DNA of 64,000 nucleotides from Lysobacter sp. S4-A87 (GTDB lineage: Bacteria; Pseudomonadota; Gammaproteobacteria; Xanthomonadales; Xanthomonadaceae), in assembly GCF_022637455.1 (NCBI RefSeq), contig NZ_CP093341.1, forward strand, positions 744,001 through 808,000. The letters are read 5' to 3'. This document shows positions 24,205-33,573 of the stretch, in pieces. Numbering within the stretch: the stretch's first letter is position 1; each line of letters starts with the position of its first letter. The notes below the pieces were generated by a model. It was given only the letters and a program-made list of their open reading frames with translations. It was not told the origin of the DNA and searched no databases. The translations under genes and the position numbers were made by a program.

Positions 24205-25140
24205 TCAGACCTGCGGCACCGCCCGTGCCCGCCCGGCCTCGAAGCGCGGTGGCGCACCGAACAGACGCTTGTATTCGCGGCTGAATTGCGACGGGCTTTC
24301 GTAGCCCACGTGCCGCGCCGCGCTCATCGCCTCCATGCCACCGGCCATCATCAGGCGGCGGGCCTCGTGCAGGCGCAGGTGCTTCTGGAACTGCAGCGGC
24401 GACATCGTCGTTACCGCCTTGAACTGGTGGTGGAATGACGAGGTGCTCATGTGCACGCTGCTGGCCAGCTCTTCGATGCTCAGCGGTTGCAGGTAGCGTT
24501 GCCGCAACGTCGACACCGCGCGGGCGATGCGGCTCGAGCGGCCATCGGTGGCGGCGATCGAACGCAGGCGATGGCCCAGGTCACCGGTCAGGACGCGGTA
24601 CAGGATCTCGCGCTGCGCCATCGGCGCCAGCACTGGCAGGTCCTGCGGCGTGTCGAGCAGGTTCATCAGCCGCAGCACCGCGTCCATCAGCGGCGTGTTG
24701 ACCCGTGCGGCGTACAGGCCCGGATCCACTCCCGAATGCGTCGACTCATGGTCGACGGTGTCGGCGATCAGCCCGGCGACTTCGTCCGGGTCGATGTCCA
24801 GGCGCAGGCACAGGTACGGATGCTCGGGCGTGGCCTCGATCACCTGCCCGAACACCGGCAAGGTCACTGACACCACCAGGTAGTTGAGCGGGTTGTAGTG
24901 GTAGGTCTGGCCGTCGAGGGTGGCGATCTTGCTGCCCTGGGCCACGATGCACAGGCGCGGTTCGTAGACCACCGGGGTACACGCCGTGGGCGTACTGATC
25001 CGCACCAGGCTCAGGGCGTCGATCGCCGTGCCGTGGATGCCGTCGTCCGGCGTCAATCGGGCAATCCTGGCTGCCAGTTCCTCCAGCTTCGGACAACCCG
25101 CCTTGTGCGGGACTTCTGCCATGGAAGCGATGAGATTCAT
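24205..25140 (-). CDS. AraC family transcriptional regulator
   Basis: DNA-binding regulator of about 311 aa from the ATG at 25140 (MNLIASMAEVPHK), which has GGAGAG about 8 bases upstream. A longer frame from 25230 lacks such a site. The N-terminal part (about 40-190) is an AraC-type ligand-binding cupin (VYEPRLCIVAQGSK...YHYNPLNYLVVSVTLP), and the C-terminal 100 residues hold two helix-turn-helix units (LSIEELASSVHMSTSSFHHQFK and ...AARHVGYESPSQFSREYKRLFG). It diverges from the RND pump operon across a 231-base gap, the classical position of a local regulator for that pump. The ligand is unknown. Confidence 0.93.
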   Translation of the reverse strand: MNLIASMAEVPHKAGCPKLEELAARIARLTPDDGIHGTAIDALSLVRISTPTACTPVVYEPRLCIVAQGSKIATLDGQTYHYNPLNYLVVSVTLPVFGQVIEATPEHPYLCLRLDIDPDEVAGLIADTVDHESTHSGVDPGLYAARVNTPLMDAVLRLMNLLDTPQDLPVLAPMAQREILYRVLTGDLGHRLRSIAATDGRSSRIARAVSTLRQRYLQPLSIEELASSVHMSTSSFHHQFKAVTTMSPLQFQKHLRLHEARRLMMAGGMEAMSAARHVGYESPSQFSREYKRLFGAPPRFEAGRARAVPQV

Positions 25141-25371
25141 GGTTTTCACGCTCTCCAGCCTGACCGGGGCATTATCGGTGCAATCGGCGCCGGGAATGTG
25201 CCGATCTGGTCGATTTGCAGGATCAGGCAATTTTCAAGCAGCAATGTACTACCGCTGGCAGGGCCCGAACCCATAACGTATCCGGACGGTTCTGGCGGCG
25301 TCGGACGACGCCAGCCGGACGTGTCGACATGGATGCCGAAGCCTGCCCCCACTCCCCACCGGACGCACGCG

Positions 25372-28300
25372 ATGTGGATTGTCCAATACGCCCTGAGCCG
25401 CCGGTACACCATCGGCGTGCTCGCGATCCTGATCCTGCTGTTCGGCACGCTGGCGACGCGGCGGATGCCGACCGACATCCTGCCCGAAGTCGGCATTCCC
25501 TCCGTCAACCTGGTCTGGACCTATAACGGCCTGCCGGCCGCGGACATGGCGGCCAAGCTGACCTCGTTCTCGGAGGCGGCGATCATGAACACCGTCGACG
25601 ACCTCAAGGAGGTCCGCTCCGAGTCGCTCACCGGTGCCAGCATCGTCCGCATCGACTTCCAGCCGACGGTTAGCCTGGACCGCGCGCTCGGCCAGATCAC
25701 CGCGGTGTCGCAGACCATCCTGCGGCGCATGCCGCCGGGCACCTCGCCGCCGCTGGTGATCCGCAACAACGTCTCCAGCACGCCGGTGCTGATGCTGGTG
25801 CTGTCATCGGACTCGCTGACCGAGGCCCAGCTGTACGATTACGCGCGCCTGCAGCTGCGTTCGCAGATCCAGACCATCCCCGGCATCCGCATGACCCTGC
25901 CCTACGGCGGCGCCGCGCGGCAGATCATGGTTGACCTCAACCCTGCGGCACTGCAGACCTACGGCCTGACTCCGGCCGACGTCACCACCGCGCTCGAACG
26001 CGGCAGCCCCACCCTGCCCTCTGGCTCGATCCGCGAAAACGCACGCGAGATGCAGATCTCGCTCGACACCAGCCCGGCCAGCGCCGCCGAGTTCCTGGAA
26101 ATCCCGGTGGCCGCGCGCAACGGCACGGTCATCTACATCCGCGACATCGCCTCGGTCCGCGACGGCGGCGCGCTGCAGACCAACGTCGCGCGCATGGACG
26201 GTTCCAGTGCGGTCGCGGTGGCGCTGATCAAGCTCGGCGGTGCGTCGGCGGTCGAGATCGTGCGCGCCGTGCGCGAGCGACTGCCGGAAATCGAGGCCTC
26301 GGCACCGCCCGGCACGCGCATCCAGCCGATCTTCGACCAGTCGGTGTTCGTCGACCACGCGATCGACTCGATCCGCCACGAAGTCCTGCTGGTCGGCCTG
26401 CTGGTGGCGCTGGTGGTACTGGTGTTCATCGGTTCCTGGCGCTCGAGCGTGATCGTGCTGTCTGCGATCCCGCTGGCTCTGCTGGCCTCGGTGACGATGC
26501 TCAGCCTGCTCGGCTACACCTTCAACGTGATGACGCTCGGCGGCCTGGCGCTGGCGATCGGCATCCTGGTCGACAACGCGGTGGTCGACGTCGAGAACAC
26601 CAACCGCAACATCGCCATGGGCAAGGACGTGCGCACCGCGATCCTCGACAGCGCCCGCGAGGTGGTGTTCCCGGAGATGGTCTCGACCATCTCGATCTGC
26701 ATCGTGCTCACGCCCATCCTGCTGATGACGGGCCTGTCGGCCTGGGTGTTCACGCCGCTGGCGCTGGCGGTGATCTTCGCCATGCTCGCCTCGTTCCTGC
26801 TGTCGCGCACGCTCATTCCGGTGCTGTGCTACCTGATGCTGCCGGCCGACATCCGCAGCCGCGAGAATCCGCGCTGGAAGGCCGAGCGTGCGCTGCTCAA
26901 GGTCAACCACAAGGTCGAGCACACGCTCGATTCGCTGCGCGACCGCCACCACGCCCTGCTGGTGCGACTGGGCCACCATGGTGGTGTGCTGGCGCTGACC
27001 GCGCTGGCGGTGATCGCGATCGGCGCGGTGTCGGCGGTGTCGCTCGGCCGCGAGTACTTCCCGCAGGTCGATGCCGGCCAGCTGCGCCTGCAGGTGCGGC
27101 TGCCCAGCGGCACTCGGCTGGAGGAGTCCGCCGCGCGCCTGACCGAGATCCAGCGCGAGATCCGCAAGATCATCCCGGCCGCGGAACTGCAGACCGTCTA
27201 CGAGCAGATCGGCATGCCCGACGCGGTCAACCTGTCGCTGGTCGACAGCGCGGTAGTCGGCTCGTTCGAGGCCGAAGTGATGCTGCAGTTGCGCACGCCG
27301 CATCACTCCAGCCATGACTACCTGGTGCAGATCCGGCGCCGCATCGCCGAACGCTTCCCCGACGTGAAGGTGTTCGAGCGGCCGCCCGACGCCACCAGCC
27401 GCACCCTCGCCGGCTCGGCCGCGGCCGCATTCGAAGTGCGCGTGATCGGCCGTGACGCATCCGGCAACCTCGCCCTCGCCCGCGAGATCGAGCAGCGTCT
27501 CAAGCATGTGCCCGGCGCGGTCGATGTCGCCCTGCGCCAGGTGCTCGACCTGCCCGAATACCAGGTGCGCATCGACCGCACCCGCGCCGCCCAGCTCGGC
27601 CTGGACGCGCAACAGGCCAGCCGCGCGGTGCTGGCGGTGCTCGGCTCGTCCGGCACGGTCACCCCGGTCTACTGGACCGACACGGTCAACGCCATCGCCT
27701 ACACCGTGCAGGTGCAGGCGCCACCGGTGAACATGACCAGCATCGATGCGCTGCTCAACGCACCACTGCGGATCGGCAACGACGGCCAGGCGGTCCTGCT
27801 GCGCAACATCGCCACAGTAACGCCACGCAGCGTGCCCGCCAGCCTGGCACGCACCACGCTGGCACCGACCATCAGCGTGCTCGCCAACGTCGAAGGCACC
27901 GACCTGGGTTCGGTGCAGGACCGCCTCACCGCGATCACCACCGAACTGCAGGGCAAGCTCAAGCCCGGCAACCGCATCGAGATCGCCGGACAGGCCGGCG
28001 AGATGACCAGCGCCTACAGCGAACTCGCGGCCGGACTGCTGATGTCGGCGGCCCTGGTATTCCTGGTGCTCGTGGTCAACTTCCAGTCGTGGATCCAGCC
28101 GCTGGTGGCGATGTCGGGCCTGCCGCTGGCGATTGCCGGCGCCGCGTTCGGCCTGTTCGTGACCGGTACGCCGCTGAGCGTGCCGGCGCTGATGGGCGTG
28201 ATGATGGTGATCGGCGTCTCCACGGCCAACAGCGTGCTGGTCACCAGCTTCGCGCGCGGCCTGGTCGCGGCCGGCCACGACCCGGAACTGGCCGCGTACG

Positions 28301-28608
28301 AATCGGCGGCCGTGCGCCTGCGCCCGGTGCTGATGACCGCCAGCGCCATGATCCTGGGCATCATTCCCATGGCGATCGGGCTGGGCGAAGGCGGCGAGCA
28401 GAACGCGCCGCTCGGACGCGCGGTGATCGGTGGCCTGCTGTTCGGCACGCCGGCGACGCTGATCCTGGTCCCCTCCATTCTCGCGGTGCTCGGACGGCGC
28501 ATGCCGGCAGCGGCCAGACACGCTGCAATGCCCGACATCGACAGCAACCCTTCCAGCAGTGCCGACCCCACCGGCCCCACCGGCGTCGAAGCAGGAGCCA
28601 CCCCATGA
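25372..28608 (+). CDS. RND efflux transporter permease
   Basis: Inner-membrane proton-driven RND pump, 1,078 aa from the ATG at 25372 (MWIVQYALSRRYTIGV). It shows the usual repeated topology: a first membrane helix, a periplasmic porter domain, six helices beginning near residue 340, then a second such half. The proton-relay stretch GLALAIGILVDNAVVDVENTNR in helix 4 is intact. The periplasmic adaptor follows with a 4-base ATGA overlap. No TolC-type outer-membrane gene is attached, so an unlinked one must be used. Substrate class (drug or other) cannot be told; the sequence is a short-adaptor HAE-like RND and not a metal (CusA) type by its helix 4 motif. Confidence 0.92.
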   Translation: MWIVQYALSRRYTIGVLAILILLFGTLATRRMPTDILPEVGIPSVNLVWTYNGLPAADMAAKLTSFSEAAIMNTVDDLKEVRSESLTGASIVRIDFQPTVSLDRALGQITAVSQTILRRMPPGTSPPLVIRNNVSSTPVLMLVLSSDSLTEAQLYDYARLQLRSQIQTIPGIRMTLPYGGAARQIMVDLNPAALQTYGLTPADVTTALERGSPTLPSGSIRENAREMQISLDTSPASAAEFLEIPVAARNGTVIYIRDIASVRDGGALQTNVARMDGSSAVAVALIKLGGASAVEIVRAVRERLPEIEASAPPGTRIQPIFDQSVFVDHAIDSIRHEVLLVGLLVALVVLVFIGSWRSSVIVLSAIPLALLASVTMLSLLGYTFNVMTLGGLALAIGILVDNAVVDVENTNRNIAMGKDVRTAILDSAREVVFPEMVSTISICIVLTPILLMTGLSAWVFTPLALAVIFAMLASFLLSRTLIPVLCYLMLPADIRSRENPRWKAERALLKVNHKVEHTLDSLRDRHHALLVRLGHHGGVLALTALAVIAIGAVSAVSLGREYFPQVDAGQLRLQVRLPSGTRLEESAARLTEIQREIRKIIPAAELQTVYEQIGMPDAVNLSLVDSAVVGSFEAEVMLQLRTPHHSSHDYLVQIRRRIAERFPDVKVFERPPDATSRTLAGSAAAAFEVRVIGRDASGNLALAREIEQRLKHVPGAVDVALRQVLDLPEYQVRIDRTRAAQLGLDAQQASRAVLAVLGSSGTVTPVYWTDTVNAIAYTVQVQAPPVNMTSIDALLNAPLRIGNDGQAVLLRNIATVTPRSVPASLARTTLAPTISVLANVEGTDLGSVQDRLTAITTELQGKLKPGNRIEIAGQAGEMTSAYSELAAGLLMSAALVFLVLVVNFQSWIQPLVAMSGLPLAIAGAAFGLFVTGTPLSVPALMGVMMVIGVSTANSVLVTSFARGLVAAGHDPELAAYESAAVRLRPVLMTASAMILGIIPMAIGLGEGGEQNAPLGRAVIGGLLFGTPATLILVPSILAVLGRRMPAAARHAAMPDIDSNPSSSADPTGPTGVEAGATP

Positions 28609-29720
28609 TGATTTCCTACAGCAACTTCGCACGCGGGGCGATGGCGACTGCCGTCTTCACGGTGCTGGCGGCCTGCAGCAACGGCTCGGCCGAACCCACG
28701 CCCGCCACCGTCGTGCCGGAAGTGTTGACGGTGCGCGCCAGGGCCGCCGACAGCGCGTACGACCTGAGCCTGCCCGCACGTGCCGTGGCCGGGGAGTCGG
28801 CGCAGATCTATGCACGCGCCACCGGTTTCATCAGCGAGCGCCGCGCCGATCTCGGCGACAAGGTTGCGGCCGGCCAGATGCTGGCAGTGATTGCAGCGCC
28901 CGAGGCCGACCAGGCGGTGCGCGAGGCGCAGGCCGAACTGGCGCGCGCGCGCGCAGACGAAACGCTGGCCAAGGTCAACTTCGACCGCGCCAACGTGCTG
29001 GTGGGTTCCGGTGCGATCTCGAAGGAACTGTACAGCGACCGCAAGGCCAACCATGACGTCGCCGTCGCGGCCGAGGCCGCTGCCGAGGCACGCCTGACCT
29101 CGGCACGCGAGCGCCAGGGATTCCAGACCGTGCGCGCACCGTTCGCCGGCGTGGTCGTCGCCCGCAACATCGAACGCGGCGACCGTGTCGTCGGCGATTC
29201 CACCAGCGCCACGCCGCTGTTCGAAGTCAGCTCGCTCGACCCGCTGCGAGTGGTGATCGACGTGCCGCAGAACGTGGCACTGCAGATCCGGCCAGGCGTG
29301 GAAGCCGACGTCGGCTTTCCGGAACTGCCGGGGGAGACGTTCAAGGCGCAGGTGGTGCGCAGCGCGCAGTCGCTGTCGCGCGATTCGGGCGTGATGCGCA
29401 CCGAGCTGCGCTTGCCAAACCCCGACAGCCGCATACCGGCGGGCATGGTCGGCAGCGTGCGACTGCATCTGTCTCGCCCGGCTCCGGCCACGATCCTGCC
29501 GTTGTCGGCGGTGATCCAGCGCGGCAGCGGCGCCCAGGTCGCGACCCTGAAGGACTCATCGCTGGATTACCGCGACGTCACCCTCGGCCGCAACCTCGGC
29601 AACGAGATCGAAGTGCTCTCCGGCGTTGCGGCCAACGACATCGTCGTGGTGGCGCCGAATGCGCTGCTGACCCCGGGCGCCCAGGTGAAGGCGCGCGAGA
29701 TGACCACCGACAAGAAGTAG
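28605..29720 (+). CDS. RND efflux periplasmic adaptor lipoprotein
   Basis: Membrane fusion protein that bridges the RND pump to an outer-membrane channel. The protein is 371 aa; the N terminus ends in the lipobox VLAAC, giving an inner-membrane lipoprotein. In order it has a split biotinyl/lipoyl domain (DLGDKVAAGQMLAVIAAPEAD and VRAPFAGVVVARNIERGDRV), a short alpha-helical hairpin (about 105-165) and beta-barrel and membrane-proximal domains. It has ATGATG at the start with AGGAG upstream and overlaps the pump stop codon, so the two are translated together. A 30-bp inverted repeat directly follows the stop. Confidence 0.93.
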   Translation: MMISYSNFARGAMATAVFTVLAACSNGSAEPTPATVVPEVLTVRARAADSAYDLSLPARAVAGESAQIYARATGFISERRADLGDKVAAGQMLAVIAAPEADQAVREAQAELARARADETLAKVNFDRANVLVGSGAISKELYSDRKANHDVAVAAEAAAEARLTSARERQGFQTVRAPFAGVVVARNIERGDRVVGDSTSATPLFEVSSLDPLRVVIDVPQNVALQIRPGVEADVGFPELPGETFKAQVVRSAQSLSRDSGVMRTELRLPNPDSRIPAGMVGSVRLHLSRPAPATILPLSAVIQRGSGAQVATLKDSSLDYRDVTLGRNLGNEIEVLSGVAANDIVVVAPNALLTPGAQVKAREMTTDKK

Positions 29721-29723
29721 CCC

Positions 29724-29794
29724 GTAGCCCGGGTAAGCGAAGCGCACCCGGGTTGTCGGCGATTACCCGGGTGCGCTTCGCTTACCCGGGCTAC
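29724..29794. repeat. Perfect 30-bp inverted repeat (REP-like, family 2)
   Basis: Arms 29724-29753 and 29765-29794 are exact reverse complements, with an 11-base loop. Each arm begins or ends with GTAGCCCGGGTAAGCGAAGC and is itself partly palindromic (CCCGGGT...ACCCGGG). It fills the gap between the convergent RND adaptor and VOC genes and probably acts as a two-way transcript end or stabiliser. It has no coding sequence and no target-site duplication that I can see. Confidence 0.85.
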
Positions 29795-29804
29795 GTTGAC
29801 GCTG

Positions 29805-30233
29805 TCAGAACGTCACCTTGACCGACGGGGCGCTGCGCTTGGCCTCGCCGTGGTAGACGGCTTCGATGTTGTTGCCGTCCGGATCGAGCACGAACGCGCC
29901 GTAGTACCCCGGATGGTATTCGCGTTCACCGGGAGCGCCGTTGTCCTTGCCACCGTTGGCAAGCGCGGCCTTGTGGAAGGCATCGACCATCGCACGGTCC
30001 TGCGCCTGGAACGCCAGGTGATGGCGCCCGGTCAACTTGCCTTGCGCAGCTTCGCTGTCGGCAGTGGAGACGAAGAGCTCGTCGGCCCAGAAGTAATCGT
30101 CCGCGGTACCGCCCATCGGAACCTTGAGGACATCGAACACTGCGGTGTAGAAGTCCTGGCTGGCGCCCAGGTCGCGCACCACCAGCTGGATGTGGTCGAT
30201 CAGGCGGCCACGATGCAATTCCTGCGTTTCCAT
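29805..30233 (-). CDS. VOC family (glyoxalase/bleomycin resistance-like) protein
   Basis: Small metalloprotein-fold enzyme of the vicinal oxygen chelate superfamily, 142 aa from the ATG at 30233 (METQELHRGRLIDHIQLVV), which has GGAG upstream; a longer in-frame start at 30296 lacks this. Family features are DHIQLVVRDLGASQDFYTAVFDVL at the start, HHLAFQAQDRAMVDAFHKAALANGG in the middle and GYYGAFVLDPDGNNIEAVYH at the end, with His and Glu in metal-ligand positions. The substrate cannot be predicted. It lies 81 bases downstream of the glycosidase gene on the same strand. Confidence 0.85.
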   Translation of the reverse strand: METQELHRGRLIDHIQLVVRDLGASQDFYTAVFDVLKVPMGGTADDYFWADELFVSTADSEAAQGKLTGRHHLAFQAQDRAMVDAFHKAALANGGKDNGAPGEREYHPGYYGAFVLDPDGNNIEAVYHGEAKRSAPSVKVTF

Positions 30234-30314
30234 ACGATCTCCAGTTTCATGGTCCAGGCCGCCTAGATACCCCATTGCGAGCGGGGCAGCCATCACGGAA
30301 CCTTGATCTTCGCC

Positions 30315-33300
30315 TCAGTGCGCCTGCCGCGGCAGTTCGATCTCCACGCTCGCCCCCGCGCGGTCGATTCGCAGTTCGCCGTTGAGCCACGCTGCCGCCC
30401 GACCGTCGATGCGCGTGCTGCCCGGCGCCTGCGGATACGGCCAGGTCAGGATGACGCCACCGGTCGGCGGAGTCAGTCCCGGACTGAGCTTGAACACGAC
30501 ACGCCTGCCCGACTGGCGCAGCGAATAGCCCAGCAGACCCTGTGGCGTGCGCAGGTTCGCGACGCTGACGCCCTCGCCCGCCAGCCAATCGGCAGGAACG
30601 CCGGCGGCAAGCACCAGCGCATCGTCGTCGTCGCGGCTGTAGGCGAACATGTCGAGCGCCGAACGCACGTAGTCGAGGCGACCCACGCATGCGGCAGATC
30701 GCCGAGGAAGAACGGTTTGCGCGGGGTGCGCGACACCACTTCCGCCCATTGGTTCCAGGCTTGCGGCTGCTGATCGGCGAAGAAGAACGCGAGTGCTTCG
30801 TGCGCGCGTTCGCGCCAGCCCAGGCGGACGAAGCTGCCGATCGTGCGCAGCTCGTAGGGCGTGTAGTCCTTCCATTCGCGCGTACCGTCGCGACGGGCGA
30901 CAAACTCGCGCCAGTAGCGCTCGAACGTGTTGTGCAGCTGGTCCTGCGGAAGGCGGGCCTGCTCGCCGCCGGGTGCCAGCGCGATCGTGGTCGAGGTCGC
31001 GTCGAAGTCGCCCAGCTCGGCCGCACCCGGGAGGAAGTCGATGCCGTGCTGTGTCGTGGCCGCGCGCAGCGACGCGTAGAGATCGTCGCGGAACTGGTCG
31101 CGCGAGGCGGCCAGGCGCGCCGCCTCCTCATCGTGCCCGAGCCATTGCGCGATCTCGACCGCATCCTTGTAGCCGCGCAGCGTCCAGAAGTTGTCCCAGT
31201 ACGAGTGCATCGGCTTGGCCGAATAGCCCTCGTGGCTGATCGAGGCCGGCATCATCCCGTAGAACGCCGGATTCCGGTCCCGGTTGGCCTGGGTGCGTTC
31301 GCTCAGCCGCAGCTGGTCCATGTAGCGCACCGCGCCCTGCACGTGCGGCCACATCGAGGCGAGCAGTTCGCGGTCGCGGGTGTAGCGGTAGACCTCGGCG
31401 ACGGTGAACACCAGCTCGCCGTGGCTGTCGTTCTCCGGCACCGGATCGCTGCCGCGATCGTCCACGCAGCACGGCACCTTGCCGTTGTCGAACTGATAGG
31501 GCGCATACCAGCGCAGGAACTCTTCCGCGACATCCTCACGCCCCATGCGCAGCAGGCCCTCGCCGATCATCGCGCCATCGCGGATCCACGCCCGCGAATA
31601 CGAACGCGTGCCCGGCTGCAGGCGCGGGCCGATGCGACTGACCAGCATGTGCGCCAGCGCAGTGCGCAGGGTGTCGACGACGTGCTGGCCCTGCGCCGGC
31701 ACGTGCAGCTGCACGCGGTCGAGCTTGTCGCGCCATTGCGCTGCGGCCTGTTCCTGCATGGCCGCGGCGTCGGCGCTGCCCAGCGATGCAGGCAGTTCGC
31801 CGGTAAGCGGTGCGATCCAGTCCACATCGAACGACTCTCCCGCGGCAAGGCGCACGGCATGGTTGAGCACGCCGCTGGCCAGGCCGGTGGGATCGTCGAC
31901 CTGGGTCTGCACCACGGAGGATTCCTGCGCTGAGTCCTGCGCATCGAACGTCGTGGCGTGGACACTTGTCGCCGCCCGTGAGAGCCGCAGCCGTGGCCGG
32001 CCATCTACCGTCACCAGATCGCGCTCGAGCGCCAGCGCGTGGATCGCGCTGACGCCACCCACGGTATTGAGGAACTGCGTCGGCGGATTGACCTGGAGCG
32101 GCCGCACGCGCAGGGCCAGCACGTAGTCCTGCACCGTGTTCGTCGTGTTGGTCAGGCGATAGCGTCCGACCAGCTGCGACCGCGACTGCGTGCCCTGCCC
32201 GAAAGCGGTGACGTCGAGACGGAAATCGGCGTGCTGCCACTGCACCGTTGGAATCGGCAGGTAGCCGTCCTGCAACGACTGCGAGATCCCGGCACCGGCC
32301 CAGTCCACGGCGCCATTCGCGGTGACGACCCGTGGCTCTATGCTGAAGCCGCCCTTGCCGATCTCGATCGCTCCGTCTTCGCCGATCAGGCCCTGCTCAC
32401 GGCCACCGTCGATGCCCAGGATCGTCCAGTAGGACTGTTCGCCGCTGAAGCCGCGCGGCCACGTGCCCCGGGGCGACTCCGCGGCGACCGAGCGCACGAA
32501 GTCGTTCGGCGTGGCAGCGAATGCCAGCGGCCGGACGCTGAACTCCGCCAGTGCGATCTGCGGCGACGGCGCCGCCAACGGCGTCAGTCGCAGATAGCGC
32601 GCCTCGGACTCGGGTAACGCCAGGTAGTCGTTGCCGCCATCGGCGCCACTGACCTCGCGCGCCAGGCGCCAATGGCGATGGTCGTCGGACACCTCGACGC
32701 GGTAGTCCGTTGCCTGCTGCCCGGGCAGCCAGCGCAGCACCACGCCGCCGAACTCGCGCATGCGTCCGAGATCGAGCCGGAACTGCGGCGGCCGCGCCGG
32801 TTCGAGCGCAGCGCGCCACGCAGTCGCGGGATTGCCATCGACTGCGTCCGCGGCCAGCGCATCATCGACCGTCGCGCCGGCGCGCCCGACCAGTGGTGAG
32901 TCGTCCTGCGGCGGCAACGCCCGCATCGCCAGGTCGTCGAAGCAGACCGAGCCCTTGCCACCGGCGCTGTTGTAGATCGTGAACTCGACCCGGCGGCTGT
33001 GGCGCAGGGTCGGATCAGGCGCCGGCCCCCAGGCGCGACTGATGTGCCGGCGCTTGTACTGCACCTGCGTCCACTGCGCGGGAAAGGCGTAGCGTGGACG
33101 GTTCACCCACCAGACGTTGTCGCCACTGTCGTCGACCAGCTTGAACTGCAGGTCGTTGGCAGGCGAATCGCCGCGCAGCTGGAAAGTGAAGGCGTAGTTG
33201 TCCGGATAGTCCAGCGGCAGCTCGCGGGTGATGCCGGCATAGCCGGAAACGCCGTTGAAGTCGTAGTCCAGGCACAGCGCCTTGCCATGCGTGCCGGCGA

Positions 33301-33457
33301 CGCTGCGGATCTTGCCGCTGACCTGGTCGGAGGTCACCACCGTCCAGGCCCTTGCTGACTCGAAGTCGTCGAGCCGCCCCGCGGCGCTCTGCGCGGCCAC
33401 AACCGTCGGCACCAAGCCCATGCTGGCGACGGCGCTTGCGAACGCTACGGCGACCAT
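30315..33457 (-). pseudogene. Frameshifted six-hairpin glycosidase with discoidin domain
   Basis: Would-be exported glycoside hydrolase of about 1,047 aa. The start ATG at 33457 gives a signal peptide (MVAVAFASAVASMGLVPTVVAAQ); an ATG inside the REP repeat at 33469 is the alternative. Domain order is a CBM-like beta-sandwich (about 30-180), an F5/8-type discoidin domain (about 185-320), a beta-rich supersandwich region and an (alpha/alpha)6 catalytic region with AWIRDGAMIGEGLLRMGRE and PENDSHGELVFTVAEVYRYTRD. The frame breaks at 30672-30676. After LPHAWVAS the protein continues in another frame as DYVRSALDMFAYSRDDDDAL to the stop at 30315, as if one base were missing. This is either a real inactivating mutation or a sequencing error. 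The family is not identified with certainty. Confidence 0.75.
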
Positions 33458-33463
33458 TCGTGC

Positions 33464-33557
33464 CGTCATCCCGGCCAAAGCCGGGATCCATCTGGCTTTT
33501 GCCCTTGTGACCGCCAGAGCAAGATCAAAGTGGATCCCGGCTTTCGCCGGGATGACG
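33464..33557. repeat. Inverted pair of REP-like palindromes (BIME-like), family 1
   Basis: Two family-1 palindromes in opposite orientation (cores CCCGGCCAAAGCCGGG and CCCGGCTTTCGCCGGG) with about 35 bases between them. The element fills the space between the malG-type permease stop (33574) and the glycosidase start (33457), and its left end carries an in-frame ATG of the glycosidase. It could form one large hairpin and lower expression of the downstream gene. Confidence 0.85.
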
Positions 33558-33573
33558 CGGGGTGAGTCGCCAC

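Noticed and set aside
25804-28632. A 942-codon minus-strand frame antisense to the RND pump
   Set aside because: Same shadow effect; the RND permease is unambiguous.
29724-29794. 30-bp inverted repeat as an insertion sequence or its ends
   Set aside because: There is only a loop of 11 bases between the arms, no transposase and no visible target duplication.
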